Shown: piece after piece, positions 35,956-44,488 of the stretch
Position numbering within the stretch: the stretch's first letter is position 1
Layout of the letters: the number at the start of each line of letters is the position of its first letter
Assembly: GCF_013001025.1 (NCBI RefSeq)
Contig: NZ_CP053021.1
Location: forward strand, 1,691,501-1,755,500
Origin: Sphingobium yanoikuyae
Lineage (GTDB): Bacteria; Pseudomonadota; Alphaproteobacteria; Sphingomonadales; Sphingomonadaceae
Direction of reading: 5' to 3'
Length of the DNA stretch: 64,000 nucleotides
Position numbers and translations under genes: made by a program
The notes under the pieces: model-generated
The model's database searches: none
Seen by the model: the letters and a program-made list of their open reading frames with translations, nothing else
Told to the model about the DNA's origin: nothing

Positions 35956-36500
35956 TCATGCACCATCGCCCGGTCTTCTCGGGGCGTGTTTTGCGCGTGG
36001 CGCGAACTGGCATGGAAAAGCTCCGCTAAGCATGGGCGAGGCCAAGCGGAAGGGCATATGCTCTTCGTGCGACGGGTCCACCATAGCGTCGAGGAACATC
36101 TCGAAGCCCGGGAAGCCACCAATATCTTCGGGCTGGCGGGGGTGTTCGCCCGTCACGAAACGCGGGTAATGGATGTCGGGATTGCCTGGGCCGACGTTCT
36201 CGACAGTGACGGTGCAGCGCCGGTCGTCCCCCCATTACATAGGTGTAGGTCAGGTCGCGGATCCCGCGCTCGATCAGTGCACTAAACCTGACGTCGCTGG
36301 ACGGCGGCGAGATCATAGTCGAGCCAATGGGGATCGGTAGCGTCGTAGAGCCGATCGCCGGCCTCGAACTGCCACAGGTGACATTCCTGCCAGCCCATCG
36401 CAGCCTGGATTACATCGTGCAGCATCCTGAGGCTGCCGGTGAGCTGCATGTCGACGGTGCGCCAGATCTCGGGTTCGTCATATCGCTGGAATAGCGCAAT
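35956..36500 (-). pseudogene. Frameshifted plasmid pRiA4b ORF-3-like gene
   Basis: In three minus-strand frames one finds pieces in the right order for this family: EPEIWRTVDMQLTGSL with MLHDVIQAAMGWQECHLWQF; a middle part around LIERGIRDLTYTYVMG; and PEDIGGFPGFEMFLDAMVDP then SHEEHMPF. An in-frame stop and at least two shifts separate them. The family is common on rhizobial and sphingomonad plasmids, often near IS elements. It marks the start of the mobile region. Confidence 0.55.
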
Positions 36501-36620
36501 CCATTTCGGCTATGCTCCTGTCGGGCAATACCAGTCCATGCCATCATCACTCCATCTCTCGCAGTACGGCGTGAATTACAACATGCAGGTATTGCTCAAC
36601 AACTCTCGGGGCGGGCTTTA

Positions 36621-37658
36621 CAGCACCGTGCATTTAATCTGAAGCATATCCGGCATGCTTGAAATAGTTCATGCATTCCTCGGGTGTGTACAAGGAGCAT
36701 ATATCGCCCACGGCGCGGACGAGGTCGTCGATGGTGCGGGCCTTGATCCGGCGCAGATGCGCCTTGAGTTTTGAGAACGCCAATTCGATTGGATTGAGGT
36801 CAGGGCTGTAGGGCGGCAAGAAGACGAACCACGCGCCGCGCTCCTTGACGATTGCCTTGGCCTTTTCGCTCTTGTGGCTCGAGAGATTGTCGAGGATCAC
36901 CACGTCACCGGGTTCCAGCGTGGGGGCGAGCTGCGTTTCGACATAGGCTTCGAACAGATCGCGGTTCATGGCGCCGTTGATGACCCACGGTGCAGTCAAC
37001 CCATCGTGCCGCAGAGCCGCGATGAAAGTGCGGGTGTTGCGATTTCCAAAGGGGGCATGCGCGCGCAACCTCTTCCCCTTCGGGGCGCGACCACGTTGCC
37101 GCGTCATATTGGTCGCGGTTGCCGTCTCGTCGATAAACACCAGCTTGTGCGCTTGTTCGCGCAGCGCGGCTGACGCCCGTCCCGCCGTTTCGTAGCCACC
37201 TCCTGGCGGGTGGCCTCTGTCGCTATCAGCGCCGTTTTTTGTAAGAATAGCCCGCCGCGCACAGCAAACGCGACAGCGTGCTGGGGTGGACTGCAGGGCC
37301 ACCGTTCGCCTGCAGTTTCGCAACCAGTTCAGGCATGGTGATGTCCGGTTCCACTTTGACCAGCCACTCAGCCGGTCACGCCAGGCCGCAAGCTTGCCCC
37401 CGCCCGCAGGACGGCCTTGCCGACCCGGCTCCAGCGACCCTGTCCTCGCCATGCGTTGGGCCAGACGCACACCCGTGCTCGCGCTGACGCCAAAACGGCG
37501 CGCCGCAGCGCGTGCCGACCCTTCCGTCTCGATGCCTCCATACACGCGCTTGCGAAGATCCATCGAATGCGATTTTCCCATCGGCCACCTCCAGCCCGAG
37601 AGAATCATAAATCTCGCACCTTGGGAATCGACCGATTCAATTTTCACGCATCACGCTG
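36621..37658 (-). mobile_element. IS630-family insertion sequence with TA flanks
   Basis: The transposase gene sits between imperfect terminal inverted repeats: the left end begins CAGCACCGTGCATTT (36621) and the right end, reverse-complemented, begins CAGCGTGATGCGTG (37658). Both ends abut the dinucleotide TA (36619-36620 and 37659-37660), the duplication made by IS630/Tc1-type transposition. Length 1038 bp. It separates the pRiA4b-like remnant from the conjugative block. Confidence 0.65.
36634..37581 (-). CDS. IS630-family transposase with an out-of-frame central segment
   Basis: The start is ATG 37581 (MGKSHSMDLRKRVYGGIE, HTH region). The C-terminal half has the DDE catalytic residues: Asp in LVFIDETATATNM, Asp in DVVILDNLSSHKS and Glu in PDLNPIELAFSKLKAHLRRI. 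Between roughly residues 70 and 145 the open frame makes Arg/Trp-rich nonsense, while the -1/+1 frame encodes the normal family sequence (EWLVKVEPDITMPELVAKLQ, HPSTLSRLLCAAGYSYKK). One shift lies near GACCGGCTGAG and the return is near or after an A6 run (TACAAAAAACGG). So it is either a double-frameshift mutant or one mutation plus a programmed slip. Confidence 0.7.
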   Translation of the reverse strand: MGKSHSMDLRKRVYGGIETEGSARAAARRFGVSASTGVRLAQRMARTGSLEPGRQGRPAGGGKLAAWRDRLSGWSKWNRTSPCLNWLRNCRRTVALQSTPARCRVCCARRAILTKNGADSDRGHPPGGGYETAGRASAALREQAHKLVFIDETATATNMTRQRGRAPKGKRLRAHAPFGNRNTRTFIAALRHDGLTAPWVINGAMNRDLFEAYVETQLAPTLEPGDVVILDNLSSHKSEKAKAIVKERGAWFVFLPPYSPDLNPIELAFSKLKAHLRRIKARTIDDLVRAVGDICSLYTPEECMNYFKHAGYASD

Positions 37659-37659
37659 T

Positions 37660-37797
37660 AAGAATCGGCCGCTTATCATCGAATCGAGCGACCTGAAATT
37701 GCAAGTATGAACACTACTTGCGCGGCAGTCGCCCTTCCAGTAATGTAGCTGCGCTTCATGACAGTTGGGAAGGTCTCCGGATAAGGAGACCCTTCGC
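37660..37797 (+). other. Candidate oriT region upstream of the MobF DNA-processing genes
   Basis: Just before the RHH-coupling protein-relaxase genes are two perfect inverted repeats: GCAAGTA/TACTTGC with a 7-nt loop (37701-37721) and GGTCTCC/GGAGACC with a 6-nt loop (37772-37791). In R388-type plasmids oriT lies directly upstream of trwA-trwB-trwC, the same order as here, and the relaxase recognises a hairpin next to nic. That makes this 138-bp non-coding stretch the best oriT candidate. The nic site is not identified. Confidence 0.45.
37772..37791 (+). promoter_or_regulatory. Hairpin that sequesters the ribosome site of the RHH gene
   Basis: The right arm of the GGTCTCC-ggataa-GGAGACC stem contains GGAG, the Shine-Dalgarno for the TTG start at 37798. 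Folding of the mRNA would hide it. As DNA, the same palindrome could be the operator of the encoded ribbon-helix-helix protein. Confidence 0.45.
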
Positions 37798-38097
37798 TTG
37801 CCCAAGCTCAATTTCCGTCTCGACGAGGCGCTGCGTCTTGCTCTAATGCGCCGCGCTCGCGGCGCGAACCTGCCCTTGTCGGTCTTCATCCGCCAGGTGC
37901 TTGAGCAGGCCGTCGATGAGCGCAAGCGCTATGTCTTCTCCTCTCAGGACGAGATACTCGCCACCTCGATCCAAATCCTCTCGATCGTCGCGACGTCTGT
38001 CGGTCAGCAATCACCCGCAGCACTCGAGCAGGGCATGGCGCAGGCGCGCGCCATCCTTGCCGAGCGCGGGTTGCTGGGCGGGGAGGGTGTACGATGA
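37798..38097 (+). CDS. Small relaxosome accessory protein (TrwA-like, probable RHH)
   Basis: 99 residues from TTG 37798 (AAGGAG 9 nt upstream). The opening LPKLNFRLDEALRLALMRRA has the strand-then-helix pattern of ribbon-helix-helix DNA-binding proteins, followed by helical SVFIRQVLEQAVDERKR and a longer helical C-terminus. Position first in a block with coupling protein and MobF relaxase, the stop overlapping the next ATG, matches TrwA of R388, which binds oriT and represses its own operon. Identification rests on context plus the short N-terminal pattern. Confidence 0.65.
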   Translation: MPKLNFRLDEALRLALMRRARGANLPLSVFIRQVLEQAVDERKRYVFSSQDEILATSIQILSIVATSVGQQSPAALEQGMAQARAILAERGLLGGEGVR

Positions 38098-40193
38098 GCA
38101 TTTTCCGCAACGACACGCTGGGCTCATGGACACGCGGCGGACAGGCCATCGTCCATAACGTCCGAATGACGACGCAGGTCTTCTACCAGACCCTGTTGGC
38201 CGGCTTCATCATCTGGATCATCGGCACCCTCTGGTACGCGTTCGAGAAGTCGACAGAGTATGAACGTTTCGTCCTCGTGAAGCTCGCCGAGGCGATGATC
38301 AAGGTCGACGCGGCAGCCGGTACCAACGATCCCGTCCAGTTCCGCACGCCCGAAGGCCAGGCCTACTGGACTTCGGCGGACTGGCTCGTCGCGTCCAGCC
38401 TGGCCAAAAAGACCTTGCACGCGTTCGAGGTCTATCTGCTCCACGGAGCGCTGATCTCGGGACTGTTCAGCCTCGTCATGCTCGCCTGGGCCTGGTTCTA
38501 TTTCACCCGAACGGGCAGGGGGCTTGGCTCCAATGAATATCTGCGCGGGGCGCGCTTCGGCACGATCCGACAGGTCAAGCACGCACTCTGGCGCCAGGCC
38601 AAGGGGCCGCTCCTGATCGGCAAAGTGCCGGTGCCGGAAGCCTATGAGCCCGAACATATCCTCTTGTGCGGCGCGCCTGGCACGGGAAAGACTAATCTCA
38701 TCGTCGGCATGCTCGAGGGCATCCGCAAATCGGGCCGGCGCGCTATCGTCTACGACACCGCCGGCACCTTCGTCGAGAAGTTCTACCGGCAGGGCACCGA
38801 TATGCTGCTCAACCCGCTCGATCACCGTACGGCGCGCTGGTCACCCTGGGTCGATGTGCCGCGCGACTATCACTATGACCAGATCGCCGAATCCACCATT
38901 CCCGACAAGCATGGCGATCCCTTCTGGGCGAAGGCGGCCAGAGGAACGCTGGTCGCGGTGATGCGCAAGCTCGCCCGCCAGAAGCACACCTATGTCTCCG
39001 TCCTGCTCGACAGGCTGCTTCGCTCGAAGCTCAAGGACCTTGCGGCCTTTGTCAGCGGTACCGATGCCGCCGCCTTCATCAGCACCGAAGGTGAACGGAC
39101 ATCCGCGGGCATCCAGGCCGAACTCGCCTCGGTGATGCGCAGTTTCGGCTATCTTGACGATACCGACGACGGCTTCTCCATCCGCGATTGGGTCGAGAAG
39201 GGAGAGGAGGGAAGCTGGCTCTTCATCACGGTCAAAGCCGATCAGCTTCCCTCGCTGCGCCCGCTCATCACCGTCTGGCTCGATATCGCGATCAGCGCGA
39301 TCATGAGCCTGACCCCCGATCGCGACCGCCGCCTCTATTGCGTGATCGATGAATTGCCGACGTTGCAGAAGTTGCCATCACTCTCGGACTTCCTCGCCCG
39401 TGCCCGTAAATATGGCGGGTGCGGCATATTGGGCTTCCAGTCCTACCCGCAACTCGAAGCAACCTATGGCATCCAGGATGCTGCCGCCATCACCGGCTAC
39501 TGCTCGACCTGGGTCGCGTTGCGAGCCAACGACACAGCGACAGCAAAACATGTCTCGGAAAATCTCGGCCAGGTCGAACAGGTCGAGGCGAACGAGGGCA
39601 TGTCCTATGGCGTCAACGACATGCGGGACGGCGTCAACCTGTCACGCATGCAGGTGACCCGGCCGCTGGTCATGCCGACCGAGGTCACCAATCTTCCCAA
39701 TCTTGTCGGCTTCCTTCGCTTTGGCCGCAACCTTCCGGTGGTGCGTTTCGACAGCGCCTTCAACGCTATCGCGTCGCTAGGACCGGCCTTTCTTGAACGC
39801 ACTGATCCACCGGCGCTGGTCGACAAGGCAAAGGATCTGGTTCGTATCGCCCATGCCGAAGCCCGGGTGAGGGAAGCCATCGAGCGAGAAAGCGCACAGA
39901 ATCCGCCACCTTCGACACATCCGCAAGCGGCTGCGGACGTGCCGGAGAAGTCGGCGCCGTCGTCGAAGGCTCCCCGAACGCCACCACGGCAACCTGACCT
40001 GTTCAATCCGCCGAAGGCGAAGGTCGATCCGAAGCTCGTGGAAGACATCCTGCACGCCAGGGAAGGTGATGACTTGCCAGTCCCGCCACGCGAGGCCTGG
40101 ACCATCCTCGCCGGCAAACAGGGGGAGATTCGCTCCGATCTTGTCCAGCATGGCCGCGATGATGGGCCACGTGAACCCGCGAAGCCGGCATGA
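38094..40193 (+). CDS. Type IV coupling protein (TraD/TrwB-like ATPase)
   Basis: The inner-membrane hexameric ATPase that delivers the relaxase-DNA complex to the type IV secretion channel, 699 aa. Two N-terminal helices (FYQTLLAGFIIWIIGTLWYA and LISGLFSLVMLAWAWFYFTR) precede the motor: Walker A GAPGTGKTNLIVG near 193-205, Walker B LYCVIDELPTLQKLP near 415, and GFQSYPQLEATYG. The tail after about 580 is Pro/Lys-rich. ATGA-type overlaps couple it to both neighbours. Confidence 0.92.
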   Translation: MSIFRNDTLGSWTRGGQAIVHNVRMTTQVFYQTLLAGFIIWIIGTLWYAFEKSTEYERFVLVKLAEAMIKVDAAAGTNDPVQFRTPEGQAYWTSADWLVASSLAKKTLHAFEVYLLHGALISGLFSLVMLAWAWFYFTRTGRGLGSNEYLRGARFGTIRQVKHALWRQAKGPLLIGKVPVPEAYEPEHILLCGAPGTGKTNLIVGMLEGIRKSGRRAIVYDTAGTFVEKFYRQGTDMLLNPLDHRTARWSPWVDVPRDYHYDQIAESTIPDKHGDPFWAKAARGTLVAVMRKLARQKHTYVSVLLDRLLRSKLKDLAAFVSGTDAAAFISTEGERTSAGIQAELASVMRSFGYLDDTDDGFSIRDWVEKGEEGSWLFITVKADQLPSLRPLITVWLDIAISAIMSLTPDRDRRLYCVIDELPTLQKLPSLSDFLARARKYGGCGILGFQSYPQLEATYGIQDAAAITGYCSTWVALRANDTATAKHVSENLGQVEQVEANEGMSYGVNDMRDGVNLSRMQVTRPLVMPTEVTNLPNLVGFLRFGRNLPVVRFDSAFNAIASLGPAFLERTDPPALVDKAKDLVRIAHAEARVREAIERESAQNPPPSTHPQAAADVPEKSAPSSKAPRTPPRQPDLFNPPKAKVDPKLVEDILHAREGDDLPVPPREAWTILAGKQGEIRSDLVQHGRDDGPREPAKPA

Positions 40194-43156
40194 TCCAGCC
40201 TCAGCGCCTGTACGGCAAGCCTGCCAATATCGCCCGCTACTATACGGTCGGGGACTATTACACCAAGGGCGGCGATGAGCCTTCCGAATGGGGCGGAAAA
40301 CTCGCCGCCGATCTCGGTCTCTCCGGGCCGGTCGATCCCAAAATGTTCCGCGAGCTCCTGGCCGGCAAGGTCGGCGACCAACAACTGGGCCGTTACCGCG
40401 CCGACGGAACAATCCAGCATCACCCGGGCTGGGACTTCGCGGTCAATGCGCCCAAGTCCGTTTCTATCATGGCACTGGTCGCCGGCGATGAGCGTGTGCT
40501 GGCAGCTCATGAACAGGCGGTGACGGTAGCGATCGGCTATCTGGAGGAACAGGCGCAACTGCGCCGCCGTGACGAGGGCAAGATCGTCCACGAAACGACC
40601 GGGCGCATTCTCGTCGCTCGGTTCACCGAACATGGCAGCCGCGAACTCGACCCGCATCTCCACACCCATGTCGTCGTCCTCAACATGACCAACCGCCAGG
40701 ATGGCGAACCGATGGCGAGCCTGGAAAGCAGGGTCATGTATGGCGAACAGCGCGTTGCCGGACAGATCTACCGCAATGCGCTGGCCTTCGCCTTGCGCGA
40801 AGCAGGGCATCAGGTCGATTTTGATCCGCGCTCCGGCCTGTTCGAGATACGCGGCGTTCCCCAATCCCTGATCGAAAAATTCTCACAGCGCGCCGATGAC
40901 ATCGAGGAGCATGCGCGCGAGCATGGCCTGGTTGGCCAGAAGGCACAGCGCGCCTCCTTCTATGCGACACGCAAGGCCAAGGTGAAGATCGGCCATGAAG
41001 AACTCCTTGTCCAGTGGCACCAGCGCACCGGCGAACTGCTCGACGTGCTGGAGAAGATCGTTGCCGCCGGCAGGGAGCGCGAAGGCGAGCACCTGTCTCC
41101 CACGGACAGGGAAGCGTCCCGTGCAGCGCTCTTCGGGCTGCGGCAACTGGAAACCACCGAAGCGGTCAACAACCTGGGCGATATCTTGCGTACCGGTCTT
41201 GCCGCCCATGTCGGAGAGGTTCGGCTGGAGGATGTGCGGCCGCGGATCGAAAACCACGAAGCGATCCGCAAACTGTTGCCGACGCACGAGCAGACCGGTG
41301 ACAAGATACTTACGCGCGGGCGGACCAGCCGCAAGTCCTGGCGGCTTGAACTGGCCCTGACCCAGCATATCGCCCTTGGCCTTGGCGATGCCCGGCCCAT
41401 CGCATCGAGCGACCGTGTTCTGCGTGCCCTCGACGACACCATATTGAATCAGGAACAGCAACGCGCGCTTGTCGAAACGGCGCTGACGCGTGACCGGATC
41501 ACCGGTATCCACGGCGTCGCGGGTTCCGGCAAATCGACGCTGGTGAAGATTCTCGGCGAGGCGGCCGAACCGGGTACGACCCTGATCGCGCTCGCGCCCA
41601 CATCCTCGGCGGCGGCGGAACTGGGGACCAAGGCGAACATCGCTTCCCATACCGTTGCGAGTTTCGTTGCCCGTGGCGGGCAGGGGATCACCGACCGTCA
41701 TGTGCTGGTGCTCGACGAGGCGGGCCAATTGGGTAACCGTCAGGCCCGCCGTCTGCTGGAGATCAGCAGGGCGACAGGCGCGCGGCTGTTGCTGCTGGGA
41801 GACGAAAAGCAGACCGGAGCCATCGAGCAGGGCAAACCCTTCTGGCTGATGCGTCGCCTCGGGCTCCCGACCGTCGAACTGACGGAGGCGGTGCGACAGG
41901 AAACCAGGACCATCAAATCGGCCGTGACGGCGGCCCGCGCAGGCAATTTCGCAGTCGCCCTGGGCAAACTCGACAGCGTCAACACGGCCGGCGACAACGA
42001 AGAGATGGCCACCCAGGTCGTTAGCGCCTGGGTTCGCCTCAAGGCAGAAACACGGACCGGAACGAACATCCTGGTTCTCGACAACGCAACGCGGCTGATC
42101 GTCAACAGCAAGATCCGCGAGGCGCTGAGAAATGAAAGCGCGCTCGCTGCCGAGGATAGCCGGCTCTCCATCCTCGCCCCTGCCGGCCTTACCGACATCG
42201 AGAAGCATATGGCCCGCTTCTACGGAGCAGGGCAGGTCGTACGGTTCGACCGCGACATTGCCAGCCTGGGTGTAGCGCGCAGCGCGGACTATCGTGTGAT
42301 CGGACTAGGGCGGGACGGCAACGGCCGCCAGGTCGTCCGTCTTGTCGATGAGCAGGGACGCACCATCAAATGGGATCCGCAAACCACCAAGGCGCGGCAT
42401 ATCAATGTGTTCAATCCAGAAGAACGGGAACTGGCACAAGGCGACCGCATCCAATGGCGTCTCGTCAATCGCGATCTCGATCTGCGCAACGCCGAGCGCG
42501 GCACGGTGGAGAAGCTGGACGGAGAGATGGCCACAATCCGCTGGGATCGCGGCGGGCGTGTCCAGCAAGTCAATCTGTCTGAACACCGAACCTGGGATCA
42601 TGGCTATGCCGAGACCGTCTATTCCTCCCAATCGAAGACCTATCCGCGCGTTTTCGTTCTGGCACCCGTCGATTCGCCGCTGGTCAACGCCCAGAATTTC
42701 TACACCGCCATTACCCGCGCGATGTACGGCGTGCGGCTATGGACCAATGACGTCAAGGAATTGATCGCCAAGCTGGAACGCCAGTCGGGGGAGAAGACCT
42801 CTTCCGCCGAAGGGCTGGGGCGTATGAAGCAAAATCAGGTCGTTGCTTTCGGTGCGCGCCATGAAGGACGCCTCGCAACGCTCAAGACCGAACAGGAACA
42901 GATGCGCCCGCAGCGTCGCGATCGTGCGCTCGAACGTTACCTCAACCGTCGGGATGCGCCGCCGCGAGGGACAGCCGAACATCTCGCCGAAGGCGCCCGA
43001 AGTATCGCGCAGGTACTTGACCGGTTTCTGGGCGGCATCCTCGATCATGCGCGTGCACAGCACGATGCACCTCATATCGAGGCGCCGGCCCCGGTGGCAG
43101 AGCAACCGCGATCACTACAGCCTCATTCCGAACCTGCCCATGGGCCCGAACGATAA
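40190..43156 (+). CDS. MobF-family conjugative relaxase-helicase (TraI/TrwC-like)
   Basis: Nicks oriT, stays bound through a Tyr and unwinds the strand. 988 aa. The relaxase domain at 1-300 has Tyr pairs in IARYYTVGDYYTKGGD (17-18, 23-24), NAPKSVSIMAL, and the metal-binding 3-His motif in DPHLHTHVVVLN near 152-163. The helicase half has HGVAGSGKSTLVKI near 440, LVLDEAGQLG near 505 and LLLLGDEKQTGAI. The C-terminal part contains TVYSSQSKTYPRVFV and YTAITRAMYGVRLWT, typical of RecD2/TraI helicases. Co-translated with the coupling protein (overlap at 40190-40193). Confidence 0.94.
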   Translation: MIQPQRLYGKPANIARYYTVGDYYTKGGDEPSEWGGKLAADLGLSGPVDPKMFRELLAGKVGDQQLGRYRADGTIQHHPGWDFAVNAPKSVSIMALVAGDERVLAAHEQAVTVAIGYLEEQAQLRRRDEGKIVHETTGRILVARFTEHGSRELDPHLHTHVVVLNMTNRQDGEPMASLESRVMYGEQRVAGQIYRNALAFALREAGHQVDFDPRSGLFEIRGVPQSLIEKFSQRADDIEEHAREHGLVGQKAQRASFYATRKAKVKIGHEELLVQWHQRTGELLDVLEKIVAAGREREGEHLSPTDREASRAALFGLRQLETTEAVNNLGDILRTGLAAHVGEVRLEDVRPRIENHEAIRKLLPTHEQTGDKILTRGRTSRKSWRLELALTQHIALGLGDARPIASSDRVLRALDDTILNQEQQRALVETALTRDRITGIHGVAGSGKSTLVKILGEAAEPGTTLIALAPTSSAAAELGTKANIASHTVASFVARGGQGITDRHVLVLDEAGQLGNRQARRLLEISRATGARLLLLGDEKQTGAIEQGKPFWLMRRLGLPTVELTEAVRQETRTIKSAVTAARAGNFAVALGKLDSVNTAGDNEEMATQVVSAWVRLKAETRTGTNILVLDNATRLIVNSKIREALRNESALAAEDSRLSILAPAGLTDIEKHMARFYGAGQVVRFDRDIASLGVARSADYRVIGLGRDGNGRQVVRLVDEQGRTIKWDPQTTKARHINVFNPEERELAQGDRIQWRLVNRDLDLRNAERGTVEKLDGEMATIRWDRGGRVQQVNLSEHRTWDHGYAETVYSSQSKTYPRVFVLAPVDSPLVNAQNFYTAITRAMYGVRLWTNDVKELIAKLERQSGEKTSSAEGLGRMKQNQVVAFGARHEGRLATLKTEQEQMRPQRRDRALERYLNRRDAPPRGTAEHLAEGARSIAQVLDRFLGGILDHARAQHDAPHIEAPAPVAEQPRSLQPHSEPAHGPER

Positions 43157-43166
43157 GGTTGCCACC

Positions 43167-43742
43167 ATGCTGCTTGCCCTTTCCGCTATTGTCGTCGCCT
43201 TGCTGGCTCTGTTGCTCCACCGCGCCCGCGTGCCGATACGCCATCGCTGGCGTCGTCGACAGGCGAGGGCCATGGCGCTTCAACTGAGCGGCCGAGGCCG
43301 TCTGCAGCCACCCCAGCTTCTCTATGCGCGCCTGCGTGCCATGGATCCCCTGGCATTCGAGGAGCTGCTGCTCGAATGTTTCGAGCGGCGCGGGCATGGG
43401 GTTGTTAGAAACCGCCGCTACACGGGCGATGGCGGGATTGATGGTCAGGTCATGATCGAGGGCGAGATCTGGCTGATCCAGGCCAAACGCTATGCTGACG
43501 CTATCCGTCCGGAGCATGTCGCAGCCTTCGAAGCACTGTGCCGTGCGAAAGGCCGGCGGGGCCTGTTTATCCATACCGGCCGGACAGGTCCGCAAAGCCG
43601 CGTCTTGGTCACGGGGAACGCCCGTGTCGCAATCGTTTCCGGTCGCTCGCTGCTGTCTCTCCTGACCGGTGGTCCACTGCCTGATCTGGCGGTCCCGCAG
43701 AGGTTGCGCCGACCAATATCGCAGAGTGGGAGGCGCATATAA
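43167..43742 (+). CDS. Membrane-anchored Mrr-like restriction endonuclease domain protein
   Basis: About 191 residues with an N-terminal membrane helix (MLLALSAIVVALLALLL), a basic linker, and then an Mrr_cat-like nuclease fold: PLAFEELLLECFERRGHGVV, YTGDGGIDGQVMIEGEIWLI and QAKRY, i.e. the D...(E/Q)xK core with Gln as in Mrr. It is found after relaxase genes in several alphaproteobacterial plasmids as far as I recall; its role in transfer is not known. The start is ATG 43167 (AAGG upstream) or ATG 43140, which overlaps the relaxase end. Confidence 0.7.
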   Translation: MLLALSAIVVALLALLLHRARVPIRHRWRRRQARAMALQLSGRGRLQPPQLLYARLRAMDPLAFEELLLECFERRGHGVVRNRRYTGDGGIDGQVMIEGEIWLIQAKRYADAIRPEHVAAFEALCRAKGRRGLFIHTGRTGPQSRVLVTGNARVAIVSGRSLLSLLTGGPLPDLAVPQRLRRPISQSGRRI

Positions 43743-44281
43743 TGCGGGGCATAGCCAAACGCTTGTGGCCGGCCATAGTTGTAGGAATTCTTGTACCGCA
43801 ACTCGCCTGGGCGAAAACGAGCGACGCGCAGGACGAGCGTGTCATTGCAGCATGTATCCACCGTGCATCACTCGGGCGGCCCTGGCTGGAAAAGACCCTC
43901 TGGGGACTGCGCGACCAGGAGGCGGGCTGGATCGGCGCAGAGGTCGCAAACACCAATGGGAGCCACGATCTCGGGCCGATGCAGGTAAACAGTTGGTGGG
44001 TTCCAAGAATCGCAGCTCAGGTCGGGAAGCCCACAGCCCATGTGCGGCATTGGCTGCAATTTGATGCCTGCTTCAACGCGGAGGCGGCTAGCTGGGTGTT
44101 CCTGTCGGCTTTGCGGGCCACAGATGATTATTGGAAAGCGGTGGGCCTGTATCATAGTCCTATAATGTGGAGACAACGACGATACACTGCTTCTGTAGCT
44201 GCGCACATGCGCAAAAGATTTCCAGAACCCCCCCACAAGTTGTCCGGAGCAGGGTCAAAAGTTGTCTCCAAAACTAGATAA
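43742..44281 (+). CDS. VirB1-like lytic transglycosylase, 3' end altered by transposon
   Basis: A periplasmic peptidoglycan lyase that opens the wall for the transfer channel, 179 aa as read. The signal peptide is LWPAIVVGILVPQLAWA. The SLT core has catalytic Glu in LRDQEAGWIGAEVANTNGSH near 60, then DLGPMQVNSWWV and YHSPIMWRQRRYTASVAAHM. The last roughly 17 residues (PHKLSGAGSKVVSKTR) are encoded by the AAGTTGTC repeats of the transposon end, so the native C-terminus is probably replaced. ATG follows the nuclease gene with a 1-nt overlap. Confidence 0.8.
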   Translation: MRGIAKRLWPAIVVGILVPQLAWAKTSDAQDERVIAACIHRASLGRPWLEKTLWGLRDQEAGWIGAEVANTNGSHDLGPMQVNSWWVPRIAAQVGKPTAHVRHWLQFDACFNAEAASWVFLSALRATDDYWKAVGLYHSPIMWRQRRYTASVAAHMRKRFPEPPHKLSGAGSKVVSKTR

Positions 44282-44316
44282 CCTACGAGTTTCCGAGCAT
44301 TTTTGGGGGACAACTT
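44237..44316. repeat. Three AAGTTGTC repeats: probable left end of the Tn7-like element
   Basis: AAGTTGTCC (44237-44245), AAGTTGTCT (44259-44267) and, inverted, GGACAACTT (44308-44316). Clustered short repeats at transposon ends are the binding sites of TnsB/TniA-type transposases, and terminal TGT(C) is typical of this superfamily (a TGTC begins at 44241). The exact outer base and a target duplication cannot be set because the other end was not found in the window. Confidence 0.5.
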
Positions 44317-44488
44317 TCAATCGCACACGGATGCACAAAGGTTCGGCCCAGGCGGCCTGTGGCGCGGCGGCGGCTATCCAGTTCGTTCTTCGACCTTACC
44401 CGCGAGCAGACATCCGAATAGATTCCTTGTGATCTTGTTATGATCTATGTATGTATTTCATATGTTCTAAACGGCGAAAGCCGACAGA

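Noticed and set aside
39605..42208. Two long minus-strand frames opposite the coupling protein and relaxase
   Set aside because: Antisense shadows of genes with full Walker and HxHTH motifs.
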